This document shows, in pieces, positions 1 to 7,286 of a DNA stretch of 64,000 nt. The notes beneath the pieces were generated by a model, which did no database searches, had not been told where the DNA came from, and was given only the letters and a program-made list of their open reading frames with translations. A program made the position numbers and the translations under genes. Source of the stretch: Metabacillus arenae (GTDB lineage Bacteria > Bacillota > Bacilli > Bacillales > Bacillaceae); assembly GCF_014773385.1 (NCBI RefSeq), contig NZ_JACXAI010000011.1:1-64000 (forward strand), given 5' to 3'. Every line of letters starts with the position of its first letter. The stretch's first letter is position 1.

Positions 1-145
1 TATCCATTATAAAGGACTTTTTCTTTGCACAAAATAATAAAATTGAACATTTTGAGTATTCTTAATAGTGAAAATTAATTAATGCAACACTAGTGACGAA
101 AAATATAAAAAGAAAAAGTTAATTTTTACAAAGGAAGTGATGGAA

Positions 146-304
146 ATGGTTGAAAATAACCGTGAGGAAATTGATCAAATTGAACAAAAAGCCAAAGAGG
201 AAGATAACAATGCAAAGAATGCATCCGAAATTGTAAATCATTCAATCTCCAATATGAATCCACAAAGACAATATAATCAAGATAACTCTCAAAATAAACG
301 TTAA
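146..304 (+). CDS. small hydrophilic protein of unknown function (52 aa)
   Basis: I do not recognise this protein. It is short, charged and rich in Asn, Gln, Glu and Lys, with no membrane segment or cysteine. The ATG at 146 is preferred over the one at 140 because the AAGGAAG Shine-Dalgarno at 131-137 then lies 8 bases away. The frame ends in TAA directly before a strong hairpin terminator, which supports a single-gene transcription unit. Composition (KEEDNNAKN, QRQYNQDNSQNKR) loosely recalls the 43-residue protein at 6432-6563, but that similarity is too short to prove kinship. Small proteins of this type are common in spore formers. Confidence 0.55.
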   Translation: MVENNREEIDQIEQKAKEEDNNAKNASEIVNHSISNMNPQRQYNQDNSQNKR

Positions 305-322
305 AAAAAAATAATTTCATAA

Positions 323-370
323 AAATAAGCAAGCACATACGCCCATCTAATAAGCTTGCTTATTTTTTTA
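323..370 (+). terminator. intrinsic terminator of the 52-aa ORF
   Basis: A perfect 12-bp stem (323-334 with 354-365) closes an 18-base loop and runs into a T tract, immediately 3' of the small ORF. Confidence 0.75.
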
Positions 371-413
371 ATTGGTTTCATTTAAATGATTGAACAAAAC
401 AGAACGAGAAGTT

Positions 414-584
414 CAGAGCGCTAGTCCTTTGGCAACACGCACAAGGCGAGTCAGCATGAAGGTTGTTCTTTAACCTTCTTGGGCGAATTGACCCTGAGAC
501 CTAAGGGTCGATGGCGCCCTGTGCTGGACAATGATATCACTCTTTATCACGTTAATACTTTAATTAACTTAGACTTTCTTAACT
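414..584 (+). repeat. dispersed intergenic element, copy 1
   Basis: About 170 bp that recurs at 6671-6880, 7062-7230 and 52141-52310, with a short inverted version at 54621-54697. Shared landmarks in order are an AGCGC-type start, GACAAGCACAAGGCGAG (here CAACACGCACAAGGCGAG), a small hairpin GAAGGTT...AACCTTC, a GACCCTGAGACCT segment, ATGGCGCC, a GCTGGACAATG stretch and an AT-rich tail CACGTTAATACTTTAATTAA. Ends pair GCGC/GGCGCC-like, so the whole element can fold. There is no coding potential. Confidence 0.85.
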
Positions 585-585
585 G

Positions 586-622
586 GTAAAAAGTAGGCTG
601 AACGAATTTATTCGCCCAGCCT
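586..622 (-). terminator. terminator of yitW
   Basis: Read on the minus strand, AGGCTGGGCGAAT pairs with ATTCGTTCAGCCT around a 2-base loop and is followed by TACTTTTT, 8 bases past the yitW stop codon. Confidence 0.75.
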
Positions 623-629
623 TAACTTC

Positions 630-938
630 CTATTGAATTCCTAGTGCAATTTTTGCATAACGAGACATTTTGTCTTTTGTCCATGGCGGATTCCATACGA
701 TGTTGACTTCTGTCTCTTTTACTTCTGGAATGTCAGATAGTGCAGTCTTTACTTGCTCAACAATTGTTCCTGCCAAAGGGCAGCCCATGGAAGTGAGTGT
801 CATCGTCACCTCAGCTTTACCCTCTTCATCAAGTTTCACATCATAAACAAGACCTAAGTTCACGATGTCTACTCCAAGCTCAGGGTCAACAACCTGTTCT
901 AAAGCACCCATGATGTTTTCTTTCAATACCTCTTCCAT
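630..938 (-). CDS. yitW: MIP18/DUF59-family iron-sulfur assembly factor (YitW/SufT-like)
   Basis: 102 residues, the usual length for single-domain DUF59 (PaaD/MIP18) proteins, which act in maturation or delivery of cytosolic iron-sulfur clusters. The family signature is visible: DPELGVDIVNLGLVYDV near the N-terminus, then a TSMGCPLAG segment containing the conserved cysteine, and the closing NPPW motif. AGGAG stands 9 bases before the ATG. Gene order with yitV and yitU matches B. subtilis. The family assignment is secure; the exact cluster-transfer role is inferred from the family. Confidence 0.9.
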   Translation of the reverse strand: MEEVLKENIMGALEQVVDPELGVDIVNLGLVYDVKLDEEGKAEVTMTLTSMGCPLAGTIVEQVKTALSDIPEVKETEVNIVWNPPWTKDKMSRYAKIALGIQ

Positions 939-1012
939 TCTTATCAGCTCCTAATGAGTTTGTCTGTTTCCTTAGTATAACTTATTCATTGTGCGATCTA
1001 AACCAATACACC

Positions 1013-1783
1013 TTACAGGTAGGCTGTAAACCACGCTATTGTCTCTTTAAGTCCTTCCCTTGAAACCTTGTGGTCTGCCTGTTCATCAACAATAAACTTT
1101 AATAGCTCAGGAGTTTGTTCATAGTCTGGCTTAATTTCTTGAAAAAATTGATATGTTGGCTGAAACGGAACAACAGGATCCTTTTTTCCATGCCAAAATA
1201 AAAGCGGCCTGCCACTTAGTTTTTCTCTATGTAAGCTTAAATCAAACATTCGTAAATGCTCAATTTGCTTTTCAATTTCTTCTTCAGTTATAGGAAGAAT
1301 GAGACCTTTATTCTTCATATAATCGAGCTGGTTTCTTAAAAAACCTTCATAGTAAGGACTCCCCATCAGGCTGACTGCTGTCTTTATCCAATCATATTGA
1401 GTAAGGGCGCCTAGCGTTGTAATTCCGCCCATGGAGGTTCCGGCTGCTCCAATTCGATCTGGATCAATCAATTGTTGCTCGTCAAAATATTGTTTAATAA
1501 TATTTAACTCCTGAATTTCATTAATAACAATTTTCCAAAAGTTAACATTCAAATTCATTATTAATGACATATTTTCTTCACGTTCGCCATGGTAAATCGC
1601 TTCAGGCAATACAACCCTGAATCCTTCCTCAGCCAGTAAATATGCATAATGCAGGTTATGCTCCTTAGCACTTGTAAAACCATGAATAAACAAAATAAAA
1701 GGAGTTTTTTCATTTTTAAGCTCATCTTTTACTACATGTAATAAAGGAATCTGGCTTACATTTAAATGTTCGACAATAACCAT
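1013..1783 (-). CDS. yitV: alpha/beta-hydrolase esterase (YitV-like)
   Basis: 256 residues once the start is placed at 1783, where AAAGGAGG precedes ATG; the open frame continues upstream to 1960 without a ribosome site or family similarity. It is an alpha/beta hydrolase: FIHGFTS carries the oxyanion-hole HGF, AGTSMGG holds the nucleophilic serine, HGKKDPVVP the acidic residue, and the histidine is in EQADHKVS. There is no signal peptide, so it is cytosolic. The family includes predicted carboxylesterases; the natural substrate is not known. It lies upstream of yitW on the same strand, about 75 bases away, and divergent from yitU. Confidence 0.88.
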   Translation of the reverse strand: MVIVEHLNVSQIPLLHVVKDELKNEKTPFILFIHGFTSAKEHNLHYAYLLAEEGFRVVLPEAIYHGEREENMSLIMNLNVNFWKIVINEIQELNIIKQYFDEQQLIDPDRIGAAGTSMGGITTLGALTQYDWIKTAVSLMGSPYYEGFLRNQLDYMKNKGLILPITEEEIEKQIEHLRMFDLSLHREKLSGRPLLFWHGKKDPVVPFQPTYQFFQEIKPDYEQTPELLKFIVDEQADHKVSREGLKETIAWFTAYL

Positions 1784-1931
1784 TGCATTAACTCCTCCTT
1801 TACATTTTCCCACGAAAATAAGTGTAACATGTAGACAATAAAGATGGAAAAAAGATACACTAAGAATACATCTTGTTAAATGGCTCTTTTCAAAGAATGT
1901 TGCTTTTGAAATATAGGGATGATTTAATAAA

Positions 1932-1966
1932 GGCAATCGGTGGATCGGTGATGGCTTCATGCCTCA
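1932..1966 (+). repeat. degenerate copy of a short GCAATCGGTG dispersed repeat
   Basis: GGCAATCGGTGGATCGG followed by TGATGGCTTC resembles 33004-33036 (GGCAATCGGTGAACCGCG then ATTGCTTC) and, inverted, 40897-40928. Each can form an imperfect hairpin in an intergenic region. Confidence 0.4.
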
Positions 1967-2062
1967 CATATAACCTTAGAAAAATTATAAGATGATTCCC
2001 TTTGTTTCAGATTGAAGCAACCATGGAAAACAGCCTAATCAATAACGACAAAAGGAGATCTT

Positions 2063-2875
2063 ATGGAAAACAAACCTTATTTAATTGCTTTGGATTTAGA
2101 TGGGACTCTTTTAAAAGATGACAAAACCATTTCCCCTTCCTCAAAGGAAGTCATTCAAAAGGCTAGGGATGCTGGTCACATCGTTTGTATCTCAACAGGA
2201 AGACCTTTCCGGTCAAGTTCAATGTATTATGAGGAAATCGGCTTAGATACACCAATTGTTAATTTTAATGGAGCGTTTGTGCACCATCCTAAGGATGACA
2301 GCTGGGGCGCATACCATACAACCCTCGACCTGAAAGTAGTAAAAGAAATAATCAACGTTTGTGATAAACACGAAGTACATAATATATTAGCCGAAGTTAT
2401 TGATGACGTGTATTTTCATTACCATGACGAAAAGCTTCTTGATGTTTTTAGTATGGGAAATCCAACCATTAAGATCGGCGATATCCGCGAAAATTTGGGA
2501 GAAGATGTGACAAGTATTTTAATCCATGCGGCTGAAAACGAAGTGGAACAAATAAGAAGCTATTTATCTGATGTCCACGCTGAGGTTGTCGATCACCGCC
2601 GTTGGGCTGCCCCTTGGCATGTAATTGAGATCATCAAAAAAGGGATGAACAAGTCCGTAGGCCTAGAAAGGATCGCAAAACATTATGACATTCCAAAACA
2701 CCGAATCATTGCATTTGGCGATGAAGATAACGACTACGAAATGATCGAATACGCAGGCGTCGGAGTTGCAATGGGAAACGCCATAAACGGCTTAAAAAGC
2801 AAAGCAAACCACATAACAAAAACAAACGAACAAGACGGAATAGCCCACTTCCTCAAGAACTACCTAGCCCTATAA
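2063..2875 (+). CDS. yitU: Cof-type HAD-family phosphatase (YitU-like)
   Basis: 270 residues, typical of Cof-like HAD-IIB phosphatases that hydrolyse small phosphorylated metabolites such as sugar or nucleotide phosphates. Motif I is DLDGTLL at residues 11-17 with both catalytic aspartates, motif II is STGR, motif III lysine lies in KKGMNKS, and motif IV is FGDEDNDYEM. The C2-type cap lies between motifs II and III. AAAGGAGATCTT precedes the ATG. Divergent from yitV. The substrate is not predictable from sequence. Confidence 0.9.
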   Translation: MENKPYLIALDLDGTLLKDDKTISPSSKEVIQKARDAGHIVCISTGRPFRSSSMYYEEIGLDTPIVNFNGAFVHHPKDDSWGAYHTTLDLKVVKEIINVCDKHEVHNILAEVIDDVYFHYHDEKLLDVFSMGNPTIKIGDIRENLGEDVTSILIHAAENEVEQIRSYLSDVHAEVVDHRRWAAPWHVIEIIKKGMNKSVGLERIAKHYDIPKHRIIAFGDEDNDYEMIEYAGVGVAMGNAINGLKSKANHITKTNEQDGIAHFLKNYLAL

Positions 2876-2905
2876 ACAGGTCAAGCACAAAGTTTCCCCA
2901 CTAAC

Positions 2906-3082
2906 GGTGCCTGGCACGCATTTCAGTGCCTGGCACCTTTTTGATCGTGTCTCCTACTAACTAGGTGCCTGGCACCATGTTGATCCTTCCTCCTACTAAC
3001 GGTGCCTGGCACGCTTTTCAGTGCCTGGCACCTTTTCGATCCTTCCTCCTGCTAACTGGTGCCTTAACTGGTGCCTGGCACC
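2906..3082. repeat. array of GGTGCCTGGCAC palindromes
   Basis: Six copies of the near-perfect palindrome GGTGCCTGGCAC(C) at 2906-2917, 2926-2937, 2964-2976, 3001-3012, 3021-3032 and 3070-3082, plus a half copy at 3058-3063. They are separated by related spacers resembling TTTGATCCTTCCTCCTACTAAC. Two pairs are arranged head to head around GCATTTCA or GCTTTTCA, so each pair can form a hairpin. One further palindrome lies inside dctM (38040-38052), and a GGTACC variant occurs at 46918 and 60014. Confidence 0.85.
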
Positions 3083-3230
3083 CTTTTCGATCGTCTCACC
3101 TGCCAAACCCAGTGTGTGATCCTTTTTCGATCTTTCACCAAAATAATTTCCACCTATAATCCCATCCCATTCGGCAAAACTAAAATTGACACTGCAGAGT
3201 GTCATTAAATCTTTGAGGGGGCCTGCTTCG

Positions 3231-3389
3231 ATGGGTAAACGAAATAAATCTAAACGATTTGTACAGCAAGGTAAAGACTCTGTTTCAAAGCATGATGAAC
3301 GTATTCCATATCATATGACAATGTCTGAAGCAGAACAAATCGACCGCAAGGCTGAACAGGCTGAAAACACGTCGCTTGGGGGAATATAA
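3231..3389 (+). CDS. small basic protein of unknown function (52 aa)
   Basis: Starts at ATG 3231 behind GAGGGGG; the open frame runs upstream to 3186 but that part overlaps no ribosome site. The product is hydrophilic and strongly basic at the N-terminus (GKRNKSKR), with an acidic middle (SEAEQIDRKAEQAE). It ends directly against the ATG of the DUF3813 gene, so the two are translationally coupled. The style recalls small spore-former proteins of the YfhD kind, but I could not assign a family. Confidence 0.65.
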   Translation: MGKRNKSKRFVQQGKDSVSKHDERIPYHMTMSEAEQIDRKAEQAENTSLGGI

Positions 3390-3587
3390 ATGGGAAACCA
3401 ATTATTTCGGATCGCCCGGAACTCAGTTGACGAAGCGCTGCAAGCTGGCGGGAGTTCCCGACAAGAAGCTTTAATGAAAGCAAGAAATGCCTTATCTTCT
3501 GCCTATGCGAATTCAACTGATGCTGAAAGAGCCCAATTGCATAGTATGCAAGAAGAATTAAATCAGCTTCAAAATTCTAGAAGTTAG
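3390..3587 (+). CDS. yizC: DUF3813 family protein (YizC-like)
   Basis: 65 residues, alpha-helical and without cysteine or membrane segment. The pattern LFRIARNSVDEAL...ARNALSSAYANST...AERAQLHSMQ matches what I know of the DUF3813 family, whose B. subtilis member YizC lies in this same neighbourhood. The ATG abuts the TAA of the preceding small gene, with GGGGGAA as ribosome site inside it. Function is unknown; confinement of the family to spore-forming Bacilli is from memory. Confidence 0.7.
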   Translation: MGNQLFRIARNSVDEALQAGGSSRQEALMKARNALSSAYANSTDAERAQLHSMQEELNQLQNSRS

Positions 3588-3608
3588 ATGTCAGAGGCTA
3601 GAATCGAT

Positions 3609-3634
3609 AAAATCGGCGCAAGAACCGATTTTTT
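3609..3634 (+). terminator. terminator of the yizC unit
   Basis: AAAATCGG pairs with CCGATTTT across an 8-base loop followed by TT, 22 bases after the yizC stop. Confidence 0.7.
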
Positions 3635-3733
3635 GCCTTCCAAAGAACACCTAATTAGCTGATAAATAAAGGTAGTCATATTATCCTGATTCCACACCTC
3701 TCACAATTTTCAACCTTAGAAAAAGCCGTAAAA

Positions 3734-3766
3734 AAGTGCCGGGTTACCTTTAGCATTCCGGCACTT
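3734..3766 (-). terminator. minus-strand terminator
   Basis: AAGTGCCGG (3734-3742) pairs with CCGGCACTT (3758-3766); read on the minus strand the stem is followed by TTTT. It lies 220 bases past the BsuPI lipoprotein stop, directly behind a decayed reading frame, and probably terminates the yitT/lipoprotein transcript. Confidence 0.6.
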
Positions 3767-3985
3767 CTTCTAATTTAACACCTTTTTTATAAGCTTCTTT
3801 TGGGTTCTTTTCATTCAATAGTAAGATTAATGGCCGAGCGTTTTTCACTTTTACTTTGTCTAATTAAAAATAAAAAGGAACCCATTTATGTTTAACATCC
3901 TCAGGTGCTATACGTAAATTTTTTTGGTTGTTTTTACTTCACCAATATATTTCCTTAAATGTACATTTTTAAACGCAGGATGGGG
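3751..3985 (-). pseudogene. decayed coding remnant, unknown family
   Basis: On the minus strand, protein-like sequence can be read if one frameshift and one stop are ignored. It reads HPAFKNVHLRKYIGEVKTT...KIYV, shifts frame to APEDVKHKWVPFYF, meets a TAA, and continues in that second frame as LDKVKVKNARPLILLL and KEAYKKGVKLEEVPEC to a stop. The mix of charged and hydrophobic residues is unlike random AT-rich DNA. There is no start codon with a ribosome site. I do not recognise the parent family. Confidence 0.4.
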
Positions 3986-3986
3986 T

Positions 3987-4460
3987 TTAGGGCACCTCAA
4001 AGGTGTCTTTTGCGGTTAATGTATTCATATTCACACCTTCTATTTTTCCCATAAATGTAGCTTGAACAGTGTAAGTTCCAGCCTGAACTCTTGAACCATT
4101 TTCTTGATTCTTATAATCCCATGCTTCTTTATATGTTTGTTTTTCACCGGGAGCAAGCTGTTGGTTTTGAATCGCCTGGGTAAACATTCTCCCTTTTGAG
4201 TAACGATAAACCTCCTTGCCGCTCTCATTTAATACTCTAATCTCATATTTTTGACCTGATCTAAATTCCATATTTATTTGCTCTTCTGTATTATTCAAAA
4301 TCTTCATGTCAAAATCAACGTACTCTGAACTTTCTTTTGCATTAACCGAAAATTGCACTTCCTTTTTTGTCACGTCTCCTGACACCTCTTTCGCTTCTTC
4401 TTCACTTTGTCCACAGCCGAACAAGAACAAAAAGCTTGCAAACAAAAACCATTTTTTCAT
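3987..4460 (-). CDS. BsuPI-domain lipoprotein
   Basis: 157 residues. The N-terminus is a lipoprotein signal: positive start, hydrophobic core and lipobox LFGC, so it should be anchored to the outer face of the membrane. The rest fits the BsuPI (intracellular proteinase inhibitor) beta-sandwich family: NNTEEQINMEFRSGQKYEIRVLN, then SGKEVYRYS, LAPGEKQTY and AGTYTVQATF. In B. subtilis the cytosolic BsuPI protein Ipi lies between yitU and yitT, the same position. This copy is exported rather than intracellular, so protease inhibition is not assured. Just downstream of yitT on the same strand (12 bases), probably one operon. Confidence 0.8.
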   Translation of the reverse strand: MKKWFLFASFLFLFGCGQSEEEAKEVSGDVTKKEVQFSVNAKESSEYVDFDMKILNNTEEQINMEFRSGQKYEIRVLNESGKEVYRYSKGRMFTQAIQNQQLAPGEKQTYKEAWDYKNQENGSRVQAGTYTVQATFMGKIEGVNMNTLTAKDTFEVP

Positions 4461-4472
4461 CCCAACACCTCT

Positions 4473-5315
4473 TTACTCTTTTCGGAAGAAACCGAATATC
4501 CCCGTTGTTTGGACGATATTAGTAAATGCCTTCGGATCGACTTCCTTAATGATTTTCTCTAAATCGTAAAGCTCATACCTGGTAATAACCATTATCATCA
4601 TGTCTTTTTCTTCGTTTGTAAAAGCTCCTTTTGCCGGCATTAATGTAATACCTCTTACCAGTTTGGAATGAATGGCATATTTTAATTCATCCGCCTTTTT
4701 CGTCACGATCATAACGGTCAATTTCTCATGTCTTGTGTGAATGGCATCAATTACACGGGTAGAGGCATAAAGTGTAACAAGTGTGTATAAAGCTTTCTCC
4801 CAACCATACAAAATTCCTGCTGTTAAAATGATAATTGCGTTTAAAGTAAAAAAATAAGGGCCGATAGGTTTATCTTTCATACGTGATAAAACCATGGCGA
4901 TTATATCCAACCCCCCTGTAGAAGCCCCCCATTTTAAAGTAAACCCTACTCCTATAGCTAAAATAACGCCTCCAAACACTGCGTTTAGTAAAATATCCTG
5001 TGATATATGACTCACAGGTAAAACAGCTAAAAAGATAGAGGTGAGGACGACACTTAAAAAACTATAAAGGGTAAATGATCTCCCAACTTTTTTCCATCCT
5101 AAATATGCTACTGGAATATTTAAAACGAATAATAATACACCAGTAGATAGGTAAAACGGGGTATATTCAGCAATCACACTAGATAACAACTGTGCAACTC
5201 CAGTAAATCCGCTTGAATAGACATTTGCCGGGATTAAAAATAAATTAAGCGCGATTGCATTCAGGAAAGCTCCCAGCAGGACGACTACTGTTTTCTTTGT
5301 TTGTTCTAAAACCAT
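4473..5315 (-). CDS. yitT: YitT family membrane protein (DUF161/DUF2179)
   Basis: 280 residues from the ATG at 5315, which lies 10 bases behind GGAGG; an in-frame ATG at 5324 is only one base from that site and is less likely. Five to six hydrophobic segments fill the first 170 residues (LLGAFLNAIALNLFLIPANV, the GASTGGLDIIAMVLS motif), followed by a cytosolic DUF2179 domain with TKKADEL and RGITLMPAKGAFT. YitT proteins are conserved in Firmicutes in several paralogues; transport activity has been proposed but not settled. Followed closely by the BsuPI lipoprotein. Confidence 0.88.
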   Translation of the reverse strand: MVLEQTKKTVVVLLGAFLNAIALNLFLIPANVYSSGFTGVAQLLSSVIAEYTPFYLSTGVLLFVLNIPVAYLGWKKVGRSFTLYSFLSVVLTSIFLAVLPVSHISQDILLNAVFGGVILAIGVGFTLKWGASTGGLDIIAMVLSRMKDKPIGPYFFTLNAIIILTAGILYGWEKALYTLVTLYASTRVIDAIHTRHEKLTVMIVTKKADELKYAIHSKLVRGITLMPAKGAFTNEEKDMMIMVITRYELYDLEKIIKEVDPKAFTNIVQTTGIFGFFRKE

Positions 5316-5513
5316 TCGATTCATTCCTCCGTTTAAAAAAATCCATTATTCATGGTTTACCCCGTTTCCGTCATTTTGAATACTTTTATTCTTTAAGAAA
5401 CAAAACTAACATATATAAGGAGCCGTTTGACAATTGTTTTTGGGAAAAAAGAATCAGACTGTGATAAAATCAAGAGAAAGAACTAGGTATTTTAGTTTTA
5501 AAGGGGTGTTAAA

Positions 5514-6371
5514 ATGACGGTTCAAATATTAGCTGACAGTGCCAGTGATCTCCCTAAAGAATATTTCGATGAGAAAAACATCATTCTTTTTCCGCTTAGA
5601 GTTCATTTAGAAAATCAAGATTTTGAAGATCAAGTTACCATTAGCTCGAAAAAAATTTTTGAGGCAATGCGGGATGGAAAATCTCCAAAGACATCTCAAG
5701 TTTCTCCGCAAACCTTTAAAGAGACATTTACTGAACTAGCTAAGCAAGAGAAATCATGCCTATACGTTGCCTTTTCATCCGAACTTTCCGGTACATACCA
5801 AACTGCAGTCATGATGGCAAACGAGGTAAAAGAGGAGTACCCAAATTTCCATCTTTCCATATTGGATTCAAAATGTGCTTCCTTAGGTTATGGACTGGCA
5901 GTTATGCAAGCAGTAAAATTAGCCAATAGCGGCAATGCATTACTGGAAATAGAAGAATCTGTAAAAGAGTATTCCAGCCATATTGAACATATTTTCACCG
6001 TTGATAATCTTGAATATTTAGCAAGAGGCGGCAGAATTAGTAAGGCATCCGCTTTTGTAGGCGGCCTTTTGAACATTAAGCCGCTACTTCATGTTGAAGA
6101 TGGGAAGCTCATTCCTTTAGAAAAAATCCGCGGGAAAAAGAAAGTACACAAAAGAATTATTGAATTGATTGAAGAACGAAGCAAAGGGGTGCAGCATGAA
6201 ATTATTGCCATAAGCCATGGCGATGATGAACAAACTGCAACGGTTATTAAAGAAATGATTCAAGAGAAATTCAATCCCAAGAATATCTACATGAATATGA
6301 TCGGATCAGCGGTCGGTTCCCACTCAGGGCCAGGCACATTAGCGATCTTCTTTCTAAACAAACAAGACTAA
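5514..6371 (+). CDS. degV: DegV family fatty-acid-binding protein
   Basis: 285 residues, the normal DegV length. It begins [12 protein letters not shown], the family hallmark with the Ser that contacts the lipid carboxylate, and has [10 protein letters not shown], the [11 protein letters not shown] loop, [11 protein letters not shown], and the C-terminal [14 protein letters not shown]. DegV proteins bind a fatty acid in a deep pocket, and some serve as the FakB acyl carrier of fatty-acid kinase. No FakA-like gene is in the window. AAAGGGGTG precedes the ATG. Corresponds in position to yitS. Confidence 0.9.
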   Translation: MTVQILADSASDLPKEYFDEKNIILFPLRVHLENQDFEDQVTISSKKIFEAMRDGKSPKTSQVSPQTFKETFTELAKQEKSCLYVAFSSELSGTYQTAVMMANEVKEEYPNFHLSILDSKCASLGYGLAVMQAVKLANSGNALLEIEESVKEYSSHIEHIFTVDNLEYLARGGRISKASAFVGGLLNIKPLLHVEDGKLIPLEKIRGKKKVHKRIIELIEERSKGVQHEIIAISHGDDEQTATVIKEMIQEKFNPKNIYMNMIGSAVGSHSGPGTLAIFFLNKQD

Positions 6372-6431
6372 TACATACAGAATCGTCACTGCGGCATACT
6401 AAGCAAAATGGAAATTGGAAGGAGCTCTCTT

Positions 6432-6563
6432 ATGCCCCATACTAGTGATAACGATAAAAAAGCAAAAGATAACAATGCAAAGCGCCACGAAAAAAACATG
6501 ATGAGAGAAAAGAACCGCCAAAACGGAGAAAGACAATATTCTAAAAAAACAGACCATCAATGA
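6432..6563 (+). CDS. 43-aa charged protein, DUF3941-like
   Basis: Starts at ATG 6432 with GGAAGGAG 7 bases upstream and ends before a strong terminator. The product is extremely hydrophilic and lysine/asparagine-rich, with DNDKKAKDNNAKRHEKN and REKNRQNGERQYSKKTD. From memory this matches the very short DUF3941 proteins of spore-forming Bacilli; I could not verify that. Function unknown. Confidence 0.65.
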   Translation: MPHTSDNDKKAKDNNAKRHEKNMMREKNRQNGERQYSKKTDHQ

Positions 6564-6580
6564 ACATGAGGTTAAAGGCG

Positions 6581-6610
6581 GAAATCGGTAATGAGCCGAT
6601 TTCTTTTTTC
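6581..6610 (+). terminator. terminator of the 43-aa gene
   Basis: GAAATCGG pairs with CCGATTTC around TAATGAG and is followed by TTTTTT. Confidence 0.8.
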
Positions 6611-6670
6611 TAACTCAAATAAAAGAAATACGGGATTTTATATTATCCGTTAATACTTGAGAACATAAAG

Positions 6671-6880
6671 CACAGAGTGCTAATCCTTCGGCGACAAGCA
6701 CAAGGCGAGCCGCCCAAGAAGGTTGTTATTTAACCTTCTCGGGCGGAATTGACCCTGAGACCTAAGGGCCAATGGCGCTCCGCCGGCAAAGGCGTCACGT
6801 CCTTATGCCTGCCGGCACTAGGACGTCCTGTCCGCCTGTGCTGGACAATGATACCCCTCTTTATCACGTTAATACTATCA
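6671..6880 (+). repeat. dispersed intergenic element, copy 2, with internal 57-bp insertion
   Basis: Same element as 414-584. Between ATGGCGC and CTGTGCTGGACA it carries about 57 extra bases (roughly 6779-6835) that are themselves palindromic: GCCGGCA/TGCCGGC and ACGTCC/GGACGT. Copies 2 and 3 sit side by side in the 720-base gap between the 43-aa gene and yitL. Confidence 0.85.
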
Positions 6881-7061
6881 TTTACTTAACCTTTAATCTC
6901 CTCTTTATGCTGGGCATTTGAGCCAGATTTGATGTTTACGTGCCAAATGATGTCCAGTTCTTCAAAAAATCCGTTTAAAAACGTTTGTCTCCATACGCAA
7001 AAATAGTACATTATTAAGGTTTGTAGCAGATCAAAATTTCATACTTTTCTTACAAATGAAC

Positions 7062-7230
7062 GAAAAGCGCAAGGCGCCCGCCTATCGGCGACAAGCATAA
7101 GACGAGCCGGCATGAAGGTTGTTCTTTAACCTTCTTGACGGATTGGCTTATGACCTCGAGCCGATGGCGCCTGGAGCTAGACAACGACAACACTCTTTAA
7201 CACGTTAATACTTTAATTAAATTAAACTTT
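7062..7230 (+). repeat. dispersed intergenic element, copy 3
   Basis: Shares the GACAAGCATAAGACGAGCC segment, the GAAGGTTGTTCTTTAACCTTC hairpin, GATGGCGCC, GAGCTAGACAACGA and the CACGTTAATACTTTAATTAA tail with copy 1. It is more diverged in the middle. Confidence 0.85.
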
Positions 7231-7241
7231 CTGATCTTATC

Positions 7242-7267
7242 AAAAAACCGCCGAGTTTCCCCGGCGG
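7242..7267 (-). terminator. terminator of cvfB/yitL
   Basis: On the minus strand CCGCCG pairs with CGGCGG around an 8-base loop and is followed by TTTTTT. Confidence 0.85.
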
Positions 7268-7286
7268 CTCTAATACCCAATGTTCA

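Noticed and set aside
1784-1960. 59-codon upstream extension of the yitV frame
   Set aside because: No ribosome site at the upstream ATG and no alpha/beta-hydrolase similarity; the ATG at 1783 has AAAGGAGG.
2965-3205. Open frames on both strands over the palindrome array
   Set aside because: They are produced by the repeats themselves; no ribosome site and repetitive composition.
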